Positions 31,001 to 43,000 of a stretch of DNA of 64,000 nucleotides are shown one piece after another. The stretch is taken from NCBI GenBank assembly GCA_032209605.1, contig JASFXZ010000003.1, forward strand, positions 28,484,762-28,548,761. The letters run 5' to 3'. The DNA is from Mactromeris polynyma. Taxonomy: Eukaryota > Mollusca > Bivalvia > Venerida > Mactridae. The position numbers were made by a program, and so were the translations under genes. The first letter of the stretch is position 1; each line of letters starts with the position of its first letter. The notes below the pieces were generated by a model, which was not told the origin of the DNA, did not search any database, and saw only the letters and a list, made by a program, of their open reading frames with translations.

Positions 31001-34000
31001 AATATCCAGTTCACATGTTGTTGATTTTGAATCTTTCACAATTTTAGTCATGTCATTCTCGCTTAATGGCTGGAATTCTGTTAAAACATGGTCACACGAT
31101 CTTGCATTTGTCCATGTAGCTTGTATTGACTTTTGAGCGTCCATATTGTCCAGTTCGTTGCGAAGTTTTGTAATTTTGTCATTGAAATACCGTAAGAAGT
31201 CATTTGCAAGGTTTACTTCGCTTGTGTGAGGTGGAAGTGGATTATCCTTTGACCGTCCCAGTAAGTCGGAAGTGACATTGTACAGTCTCTTCACATTTCC
31301 CTCTGCCTCACCGATTCTGTTTTGATAGAACCCATTCTTTGCCGATTCTAATGCAGCAGTATACAAGTTTCGTACATTCTTATACACCTTTTTAGTAATG
31401 TCAGACCTGTCCTTAAAGAAAATTTTCTCTATTGCTCGTTTAAACTGCTTAAGATGTTTCAAATAGCCAGAGTACCATGGAACATTGGGTCTACATGTAA
31501 TCACTCTTTCTTTGAAAGGGGCATGTTTGTCCATTATGCCAGCTGTAGACTTACAAAATTCAGAAACAAGATCATCGACCGTGGAGGATTTTTCTGTCAA
31601 ATCATTCAATTCTCCCAAATCCTTTTCTAACAGTTCATTAGATACACGCTTCCAGTTACGTGATTTTATGCTTCTTGTTACCAGTGGGGGACAAGATTGC
31701 TCTATGTTACAGGTCACAAAACAATGATCAGAAATGTAATAGTCTGTGAGTAGGTTGCTGATACTGGCAAGTTTATCTTCCTTTTTCGTGATTACTAAGT
31801 CAATGATATGCCCACCGGTATGCGTAGGTGTGTTAACATGCTGAATCAGTCCAAATGTGTTCAAACATTGTAAAAATTGTTTGGTGTAACAGTTCGATGC
31901 AATGTCTATGTGAATATTGAAGTCGCCAAGAATTACCGTGGACCCCGATTGCGCCGTGGCATGTTCTAGATACTCAGTAAATTCTGTCATAAATGTAGCC
32001 TGAGTAACCGGGTGTTTCTCGGAATATGGTGGTCTATATATACCAACAACAAAAAGAATGAAGGTTTGGATTGATATTTTCCATTCAACACACTCAAATG
32101 ACTGATAAACTTTGCTAGAAAGTTTAGACACTTTAACATTATCTCTGTACAAAATGCCTACTCCCCCACCACTGCGATCGGGTCTGGGACTGTCATCAAA
32201 ACAGTAGCCATCCTGAGAAAGTTCACCTCTAACAACATCGTCACCATCAGGCCGAAGCCAAGTTTCAGTTAGCACACAAAAGTCAATATTTTCCTCAAAG
32301 ATGTGCTGGAGAAGTTCAGCAGATTTATTTCTTATTGACCTTGTATTTACGGTAGCAATTTTCAATTTCCTTTGTCTATGTGAATTTTTGATAAATGTAG
32401 GGTCTAACTTAATTTGCACTAAGTTTGCCAAATGAATGCCAGCATTAGACTTTGTCCTTGGCCGACCAGCTCGTTTACCTCTATATTTCAACAGATTATA
32501 CTCTTTCAAAACTGATAATGTTTCTTCATTTGGTAGTATGGTCCCTCTAGGTGCAGATCTCAAATCCAATAATTGTTCTCTATTATACTGTAACAATGGA
32601 TTAGCCATTACAGGTGCAGATCTCAAATCCAATAATTGTTCTCTATTATACTGTAACAATGGATTAGCCATTACCATGTGTGAGATGTTGTTCACAAACA
32701 CTATGGATATTATGAAAGTATAAATCCAATATCTCCAATATTTATGTATTTTCAATTGTTTCAAATCAATATATCTCAATAATCCAATAATAATTCCACA
32801 AAACAAACTCAGCAACATGTTGGTCACAATTCATCATTCACACCCATACATCACTAACGGAAGTCATCATTCACACCCATACACCACAAACTGACAATAT
32901 ATCAATGACTCCCTACACCACTAACTGAACAATTCATCATTCACACCCATACATCACTAACGGAAGTCATCATTCACACCCATACACCTCTAACTGAACA
33001 ATACATTGATGACTCCATACACCTCTAACTGAACAATTCGTCATTCACACCCATACACCACTAACTGAACAATTCGTCATTCACACCCATACACCACTAA
33101 CTGAACAATTCGTCATTCACACCCATACACCACTAACTGAACAATTCGTCATTCACACCCATACACCACTAACTGAACAATTCGTCATTCACACCCATAC
33201 ACCACTAACTGAACAATTCGTCATTCACACCCATACACCACTAACTGAACAATTCGTCATTCACACCCATACACCACTAACTGAACAATTCATCATTCAC
33301 ACCCATACACCACTAACTGAACAATTCGTCATTCACACCCATACACCACTAACTGAACAATTCGTCATTCACACCCATACACCACTAACTGAACAATTCG
33401 TCATTCACACCCATACACCACTAACTGAACAATTCGTCATTCACACCCATACACCACTAACTGAACAATTCATCATTCACACCCATACACCACTAACTGA
33501 ACAATTCGTCATTCACACCCATACACCACTAACTGAACAATTCGTCATTCACACCCATACACCACTAACTGAACAATTCGTCATTCACACCCATACACCA
33601 CTAACTGAACAATTCGTCATTCACACTCATACACCACTAACTAACTGAACAATTCGTCATTCACACCCATACACCACTAACTGAACAATTCGTCATTCAC
33701 ACCCATACACCACTAACTGAACAATTCGTCATTCACACCCATACACCACTAACTGAACAATTCATCATTCACACTCATACACCTCTAACTGAACAATTCG
33801 TCATTCACACCCATACACCACTAACTGAACAATTCGTCATTCACACCCATACACCACTAACTGAACAATTCGTCATTCACACCCATACACCACTAACTGA
33901 ACAATTCGTCATTCACACCCATACACCACTAACTGAACAATTCATCACTCACACCCATACAGCACTAACTGAACAATTTGTCATTCACACCCATACAGCA

Positions 34001-37000
34001 CTAACTGAACAATTCATCATTCACACCCATGCACCACTAACTGAACAATACATCATTCACACCATACACCATTAACTGAACAATACATTATTCACACCCA
34101 TACACCATTAACTGAACAATACATCATTCACACCATACACTGTATGAATAATTCATCATTAAAACTTAATACACAACCCTCAATGGTTACTTACATAACG
34201 TGAAACATTGTCTTAATTCAGTGCAGCTCAAACACATGCCGGTCGCCATTATTCAAAGTTCAGTTTGGAACTAACAAGAGCCATAAACAGCAAATATGGA
34301 AAATGAAGTTGACACAAGAGGGAATTTTATGTAAATTTGACATTATCTTGTTTCATCAATTCTTTTATCAAACTTAATTAGCAGTCAGACAATTCTGTTC
34401 ACACTAGAATTGAAATAACAAGAAGGGTAGATTGGATAAGAACAAGAAATGTTTGCAAAAATGTATGCATCCTAAGAGGTGCTTTGACATGCTCAAGATA
34501 TTCATTGGATATATTCAAGGGCTGGTCTAATGATAAATGGCTGTACTGACAGACCAACATTGTTTGAAGGGTGGGGTGATCAATATTCGGACATATAAAT
34601 TTCCAATAACAGACTGTGCATCATGAAAATTTTGTGGAAATTAACATTTTTTTGTATGGATTATACAAAAAATATGAAAAGTGTTATAGTATTCAGTTAA
34701 ATAGTCCAGCTAGTCACGTGGTCATGTGACGTGAGATAAAAGTCATGTGACCAAGTGACCTGATAAAGCAAAAAATATCAGGCACCCTGTTATCGGGTCG
34801 AAATTACAGCAAGTGACAGGATAAAATCATTTCCATCACCTGCATACAGTATAACCTTCTTATATTGAGGAGTGATTGGCTAAAGAAAACTACTCAAGAT
34901 GACGATGAATTCATCATATCAATCGTGTTAACTGCAGCTGTTTATAAGCATCCCTATATCGATTATACAAATCCATTTTCGTTCAGTTTCTGTTATTGAC
35001 TGAAGTTAAATACATGACAATACACATTATATTTTTAACTTTAAAACCCCTGTGACCTTTGACCCAGTCACCCAACAATCGATAGGGTTCCTCTACTACT
35101 CATGATCAATGTGTGGACCAATTTGAGGAGAGGTCAAGTCGTTCTTGAGTTATTGCCTGGAAACATAAGGTTACTGACCAACAGGGGGCATAAGTATTCA
35201 TTTACCAACTCAGTATATTGAACAGTTACTACATGACACTTTACATGCAAACTTAATTATATGCACTGTTTAACAACTTTAACTGCACAAACCCCACTCA
35301 CATTATTATATTTATTTTCTTAACATTACTCTTAATTTTCACATCTTACATCAATACATGAAACACTCTCGATCATTCTCTTACAAATCTCGCGCATAAA
35401 TGAATTTCACATTTGAAAATACCCCCAATAAATGAGAAATGGTCCAAAAAAATAAAACATGTGATCTTAACTTTTGATGTTTGGACACAGGTTTTGTGCA
35501 CAACACATCCTCCAGTCATAATGAACATGCATGCAAAGTAATTGGAACAAGAAATATCTTCAAAAAGATGGTCGGCGCAATCTGAAGCTAGCAAATTAGT
35601 TGCAATCTGAAGGTTAACATTTGTTGTGCAACATAAAAAACATTGCCGAAATGTTACATTTGCTGGTCACTTGATTATGCAACACTATAGTAACTCCAAT
35701 ACCTGTAAGGGGAGATGACTCTGTATGAGATAGGATACAAATTACTCTGTAGCGAGATAAGTTATAGACAGTATAGTCTGTATAATATGGTTCATCAGTA
35801 CTTATTGTATCAGTTGTGAATCAATAAACTTGTTACATACTGATTTATCTGATTAAAACAATGCAAACATTTGTGACTGGTACATAAACCCTAGAATCCT
35901 CTTAATTCAATGCCGAGCAATTTCCCCGAAGGGTTGAATAACAACACTACTCACTAGAAAAATCTTGAAATATACTATAGATCTACTTTCAGAAATTGAT
36001 TTCGGTAATTTTACAGTAATTCTGTGGATGTTGGGTCATTTAACATACTCTTTATCGAAAGGTTAACCAATCCACGTCAAGGTAACAAACGTTGTTCGGT
36101 TGAAGAGAAATTGCTTTGGTGGTTAACCTTAGATTTGATTGGTGTACACAACACTGATATGCAAATAGCAAAACCATGTTAGTACAGCGCCCAAAAAACC
36201 CAATAAATGTCTGTGTAATATTCTGGACAAGATGTTTTGACCATTTTTTGATGTCTGACCTGAAGTGTAACATTGACCTTCGAGCTTCAGACACAGTCTA
36301 TATGAAATATTAATTATTTATTATAGTAATGGTCACTTTTATTATAATACATTTATTAATAATTAATGATAATGATACATTAATTAATTACTTTAATTGT
36401 ATGCCAAAGGTAACTTTTTTGTGTGGCTGAAATTTTTGTCAATCATGTCTTCATCCGTATCATAAGCTGTTAATAGCAATATTCTGCATATTAACTCGTA
36501 ATCTGGGGGTCATCTTTTTAAAAGAGTTGCCAATTAACAATTTTATTGCCAATTGTCGTATCTGAATACAATAGAAACATGTGAAACTTGAATAAACAAC
36601 ATGACAAACAAGGTTCATGTCGTATTTTGATCAGTGGCACCAAGCGCTTTATTCCATGGTTTAGAGTGTCTATATAACCCCCAAAACGCGGTATATACAA
36701 TTTTTGGACTGGTATCCCGATTTTACACATACGGTTATCAGTTTGACAAGTAATTACAGCAAACCAGTCGGGAATGAACTAAAAAATACCACATAACACA
36801 AATTTATGATGTTTACTTTGAAAATTGGGAGATCGCGGCTCCCGGCCGGGAGAGCGTGAGTTGGCTGTCAATCCGGGAGTCTCCGGTGGAAATCGGGAGT
36901 GTTCACATGTATGTGCACTATACATACTTTAGAAATCGTTTACATCTCTATTTTTATTAAGAGAAATGCATTACATCATTCAACGCTTTTCAACAACTTT

Positions 37001-40000
37001 TTTGGAGAATTTCTGACAAGGAACAATTTATTTTACATCTTACACATATTCATACAATACATAAATAATCATACATACATAACTCATGCCCACACACTGG
37101 TATCTCGTTCTGTCACTTGCATCAACATCATTCAGTTATAACTAAAATTATATAGTTCATGAAATCACAAACCTAAGCATCCTGTTTGATCAGCATTGGG
37201 GTATTCTGTTCCTGTACAAATTTTACAATTTGTCTGTGCAAGTTCATCTTGGTATTCTCCTTCAGGGCATTCTATGGCATTTCCAGTACCAACATCATAG
37301 TATTCTCCTGGCCCAATGGACACTAAAACAAAAATTAATAAGTATAATAACAGGGTTGATATTGGCTAAGTTAGCAAATAATACAGTCTTCACAGACAAA
37401 ACATTTCATTATAATCGCTAATACATGTACATAGTTTTATTTACAGTGACTTAGGTAGAACACCTTTTAAAGCAAGTCATTTTGTTAGAATACTATTTTG
37501 GTTGAAAATTGTCAATAGTTACGAAAATAAATATGTAACATTCAGGCCTTTTCCTGTCCATTTTGGAAAAAATACCCTAAATAAAGTTTGAAAATTTTTG
37601 TCATAACATTTGAGAAGAAATTTAATCGCTTCAACTCCAATTTTGGAAATTTTCATAGTAAAAAGGACAGGCTTTTCTCCTCAAAGTTTTATATATAAAA
37701 CAAGTATAATAGTCTACATTTCTTACATCAACTGTCAAAAAAGACACAAAAATGTTCAAAAACATTTATGACACAAGGGACAATAATGGCCAGAATTATT
37801 CAACTTAAAGATGAGCAGTGGGGAAAAAGGTGAACAATTTTACCATGAATACACTCATTCCAACAGCCAAATTATCATTGACAGCAATTTATCAGAAAAG
37901 TATAAAAATAAACCAACATAATTCGAAATTAAAACAAACTTTGTAAAGAGCTCCATTGTTCAATCATTTCAAATGATTCAGATTCCCATACTTAATATTG
38001 TTGTCAATTAAACCATTTAAACAGCAACAGGGACAAGAGCCTGAACTTGAGGGATTTGATTAGTGCGATGTTCATCAGACTTTGAAAGGGTTCTGATGGA
38101 GAGTCACTCAATGCTGCTGTAAGCGTGGTTCATAATCTTTTTTCTTATTTTGGCACATAATTATTTAATGCTGTGCGACATTTTTGTTATGGTTCCCATT
38201 CACGCAAACATACACCTACATAAGCCAGTGATCACCAGGAATCACACGATATTTATTTGAAATCAACAATGAAATCGGAAAATACCCAAATGCATTTTTC
38301 AATATTTATTTCAAGGCTCCCCAAGAGAATACCAGGTCGTTCCAATTTTTCGTAGATCCGCAGATTGGGATTTGTTTCTGATCAGGAAAAAAACGTATAT
38401 TTGGCTTTGGGAATGGGTCTGATAGATGCACCTTTGGGAACTATAGAAAAAGGCCTTAACATCTATATAATATGATGGTACACAAAATTAAGGTACATCC
38501 TGATAAAAGAAATTAGAATTCAAGTAAAAAGGTACATTGGATTTAACAATGTATTTTCAATGCGTTGGAGATGTTCCACACCATTTAATCCAATTATGCA
38601 ACAAAGAACTTCTTATTTCATCAAAAGCATTTGTTGACAAACATTTATTTTAAATCACATTATAAACATTGTTTATATTAGAAAACATTGTGATGCTTTA
38701 TGTGGATTAAGATATCCCGTCCTAGATTCGAAATTCGTTTCCCCTAGTTAAAAACTTTATTATTTGTGTCAGGGTGGGGAAGTTCTGGACCGGCCCAGTT
38801 CTTCCCCCCTAGGAAATTATTTTATTTTTTCAACTTTCAGCTAGTCTAATTCGTTTCCCCTAGTTAAAAACTTTATTATTTGTGTCAGGTGTGGAAGTTC
38901 TGGACTAGTCCAGCTCTTCCCCCCTTAGTAAAATATTTTATTTTTCTTCTTAGGGTGGGGAAGCTCTGGACTAGTCTAGTTCTTCCCCCCACCCCAACAA
39001 AATTAATTTATTTTCAGCCAGTCTAGTTCTAGTAGGTCAAGCATTCACAAAGTGCTTTACAACAACCATGATTGGACAATTGGGTTTAGGTAAACATGAT
39101 TGACAGATTTGGAAATATTATCAAGAACTGGACTAGCCCAGAGCTCCCCAATATAATGTTCTTCTAGTCCAGAACTTCCCCACCTTGACCCAAATAAAGT
39201 ATTTAACTAGGGGAGAAGAAATAGACTAGCTGAAAGTTGAAAATAAAATGTTTACTAGGGGGGGGAGAACTGGACCAGTCCAGAACTTCCCCACCCTAAC
39301 ATGAAAAAATAGATAATTTCAAGGGTGAAAAAGTTGAAAATAAAATTATTTTCTAGGGGGGAAGAACTGGACTTGATGGGGAAGAACTGGACTGTTACAC
39401 TGGTGTTACAATTTTTTTCTAGCATTCTATACATAGTTGGACCTCAATTTGTCAGGTCCAATTTTCAAATAACCCATTTCAATTTGGTGTGTTCTTCGAT
39501 GTCAAATGACGCAATTTTTGTAATTAATATTTTTTCGAACAACAACGATGATAAGTGCATGAAACAACATGAATTCCATCACATCAAATACAACTTCTGG
39601 AATAGATTTCTTGTAAATGTAATTTTTTTTAACCAAATTTGCTCAGCTGATGTATATATTGTATGGTATGTAACATTTATTCAGCTAACTATGGTACATT
39701 ATGAGGCCAACTTATTGTTAAATAAAAATGTCCACCAACTTTTTGGACACTCCTCATACATCATGATTATTAATGTCATCTAGATTTTAGTGTTTAATTG
39801 AAGTCGGTGAGAATGAATTGTGGCGTTATCGCGAGTTCATAGAATTAGGCGGAGCAGCGGACACTGATTAAAATTTGTGTCAAGTTTCCATAGACACCAA
39901 TGGAAAGGAAAATGTTAAAAAGACATTGAGTGGTAGTGGCACGTCCAGGGTCGTCGTATATTACAGACACAGACAGTTTCTGAACGTCCATCATCTCTGT

Positions 40001-43000
40001 ACAATGGGAAGACCAACAAAATTGGACATGGAAAGTTTGGCAGATGCCTTTTAGTTGTGAAATTAACACAGCTAATAGCTATGCCTAGCTGATGGGTTCC
40101 CTCAGAAGTGAATCAGTTATCTGTATATCTGTCAATCGACCATATAATTCCTCGGTGCTATATTGAACGGTTGTATCATAAATATTTAGCAGATTAACTC
40201 ATTAGCCTAGAATGAAGATGTTTACTTCGCCCTTTTAATAAGATAAAGCTGACTCTGCACGCATGTGACTAGATACACCTAGCTCTGTATGCCGCAGCGA
40301 CAATTTGTATCGGCGTTTTTCATTGGTTTGTTTTAAGTGTTATGTTGGGATTCCAGTTTTATTACCCAATCAGAAACTGTTTATTATTGGCAATTACATC
40401 GAACTTGTTTATCCAGCAAAACAGAAGAGTTATCTTATGGTAATGGTTATAATTAAAACGATTTGCCACCTGTTGCGTTCTGAGTGAACAGGCCAATCTT
40501 ATTGTTGGAAAAGTGATTATATAGTCTGTGTCGCTATTCAGTTAGTCCTATAAATAAGATCCAACATTTCACATTTGAAATTACATGCAAAGTGAAAGTA
40601 AAATGTAGAATAACAACAGAATGAATGTTTATGGTTAACTGGGAAAGTAAACGTCTAATATTACTATTCAGTGTAATTGTATATAGCTGTTGACATTGCT
40701 TCCCTCTTAGATTAATAACTCTAGATCTATGAAAATGATATTTTTTTAAATATTCAAAGGATGCTAGGCTGGCCTGAAAGTTGCCCAATTCATCTAGTGA
40801 GCAAAAGAAGAGACCTCCAGTTGATCAGAAGTTTGGTAGTTTGTGGAAAGAAGGGAAGACATGGCTAGTATTTAATGATGATGATAAAGTCATGACCTGT
40901 GTTTCATGCATAAAGTTTTATGGGAAAACCCAACAACTAACCCCAATTAAGATTTAGAACACCTGATAAAGACACAATTTTTACCTTTCGCAATGTCCAG
41001 TGAAGGCGAAAAGTTTTCCATTGACTGCTACATACTACAAAAATTATCTTACCACAGATTGTTTCATCATCAGCATTCCTGGTAATCTTATAGAATGCAG
41101 GATTGTCACAAGTCAATGTTGGTTCCTCAGTCGTCACTTCTGTTACATCAATAGATTGCGAAGACACTCCACATTTCAGTTGATTATCAGGTAGATCGAA
41201 CACAGCATTAGTAACATTTTTAATTTCATCTAGACACTCTACTGGACTAATGCCAGAATTGCCAATGTTCAGCAGCGTAAGCGTAAGTGATGATGTAAAC
41301 TACAAAAGAAAACGAAAACTTAACCTTAAAGAATAGGCCAATTTGTTTAAAGTTTTATGATAAGGTTGTTCATCAGTTACAAACTGTATTGTATAATCAA
41401 TACATGACAAATACCAGATACAGCATTTGTGTATCTTTTTTAGTGGTTTACCAGATAACAACAGTAGGTTCCATTCAGGTGATAATATTCAGGTGTTAAT
41501 TTCATTGGTAATTAAGTGTTGATTTGTCATGATAAAAGGGCAGAGAGAATGCATGTGATGCAAGAAACTTCTGATTCACCATGTGATTACAAAAATTAAG
41601 TTTCCAACTAATTTGTTTCATATTTATTATGAGAAAAATAACAAATCACATACACAACTTCTAATAAAAGCTCATAACATGGCATAGTATACTGAAGCAC
41701 TTAAAATGCAATTAATAATTTAAATAATGCTCAAAAATGCATGAAATAAAAATTTGTTTATTTTGGTGAAAGATTGAAAATAAGTTCATCTCATGAACAC
41801 CGGACTTAAATTTTCATTCATGGCTAAGCCAATGGTAAAATCATTTTGTCTGATGAGCACTCAATTAACTTACTTTTGATCTTCAGACTTTCCAGCAGTA
41901 TATACCAAAAAAGTAGGAGAAAACTTGGAATGAAAGTCACAGAAAACTAGGAAAAAAGTAGGAAAAAATAGGAAGTCAATGATAAAAAGTAGGTATTATT
42001 GAAAGGAAACATTTTACCTTTGCATATTTTTTTTATTTAATAACCATACACTCATCTAAAGTTCTAACGCATCATATTGAAATTTGATATAATTTTCTTA
42101 ATTCTGTACTAAATGTTTCTGATCATATAGTATTATTTTTTTAAAACCTTTCGCAATTTTTTTATTCAATGTTAAGTGCAGCCATGCGGAAGAAATTATT
42201 GAATTTCAGTATTTTTGACTTGCTGCTTTTACTTGGCTGTCTTTCACATGATTTCTTTTTCTAATTGTGTTGTTTTGTATTACAGTCGTTAAAAAACATT
42301 ATATTTTGAGTGACAAATGTGTCCAAAAGAAATATGGGAGAGCTATTTGTCCACTAAAATGACGAAAAATAGTATGCCCTTCCATAAATGTGGCTAAAAT
42401 TGCATTTCCTGTAGGACTAAAAGAAAAATATTTTGTACTCCTAAAGATAATGAATACAATCTAACAACGGCGTTATTTACACGAGATTTCCATGTGGATC
42501 CAAGTAAAAATTGTAAATTTTAAAACAACGGAAGTGGAACTGGAAGTTTCCACGCCCTTCGTCTCGATACCCGTTAAGGGGACTCGTGCAATGCTGCAAA
42601 TAGGCAGAAAATCATATACCACAGGTGCCAAGCAAACACTCAGTATTTAATTACATAGAGCACATTTCTTTGTTTTTTAGCATACAAAATTTAAGTGTAT
42701 TTGCTGGAACTTATTCAAGCACTTCTTTTTTGTTATATGTGTGATTTCATTGTGTTTTTTCCTACTACAATGACCATAAATGTCCAACTCCTCATTCGTC
42801 TTTTCGAAATCAATTAAACCCAAAGTGATGCGTTAGACCATTGGGTGAGTGTATACAAAGCCAATTGTATCATTTACTTGACAAAATATTTGTTTCCCCA
42901 GCCACTTGCATGCATCACTGAAGCATAGGCCAACCTTTTCAGTCATCAGTTGAGAAGGTTGGACTATGCACAGGAGATACCAGACCACCAGATCACACTT

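Larger units (their letters stand above)
29289..32824 (-). mobile_element. CR1/jockey-group non-LTR retrotransposon (LINE), nearly intact, 5' part short or missing
   Basis: Inserted inside the minisatellite. The 3' end (low coordinate) has a GCGCTATATAAATGC-type tail with TTTGTATTATTTGTATT repeats, typical of CR1-like elements. The array sequence flanking both ends shares ACAAT, a possible 5-bp target duplication, though the repetitive target makes this ambiguous. It encodes an endonuclease-reverse transcriptase frame interrupted by one stop. No gag-like ORF1 is present, so the element is probably 5'-truncated. Confidence 0.85.
37323..41052. other. Intron with an inverted-repeat cluster
   Basis: Positions 38740-39400 are inverted repeats and 39424-39500 is a family B copy, both listed separately. 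A 152-residue plus-strand open frame at 39325-39783 crosses these repeats and has no recognisable domain. The rest is unassigned. Confidence 0.4.

Noticed and set aside
32436..32723. Plus-strand open frame with an internal repeat opposite the LINE
   Set aside because: It is the complement of the duplicated 63-bp segment of LINE ORF2.
29289..32824. LINE frame as a host gene or domesticated protein
   Set aside because: It has a 3' LINE tail, insertion into a tandem array, a premature stop and no host splice sites.
12171..34160. CRISPR-like array (36-bp direct repeats)
   Set aside because: Units are head-to-tail with no unique spacers, variants are shared along the array, and the context is a eukaryotic intron.
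12171..34160. Coding tandem repeat (36 is divisible by 3)
   Set aside because: Units contain TAA and TGA in the CTAACTGAAC segment, and mixed 35/36-bp units destroy any frame.
12171..34160. Internal telomeric repeat
   Set aside because: No TTAGGG-type units are present; the unit is 35-36 bp.
39325..39783. 152-residue plus-strand open frame
   Set aside because: It starts in the inverted-repeat cluster, crosses a family B repeat, and shows no domain or splice context.
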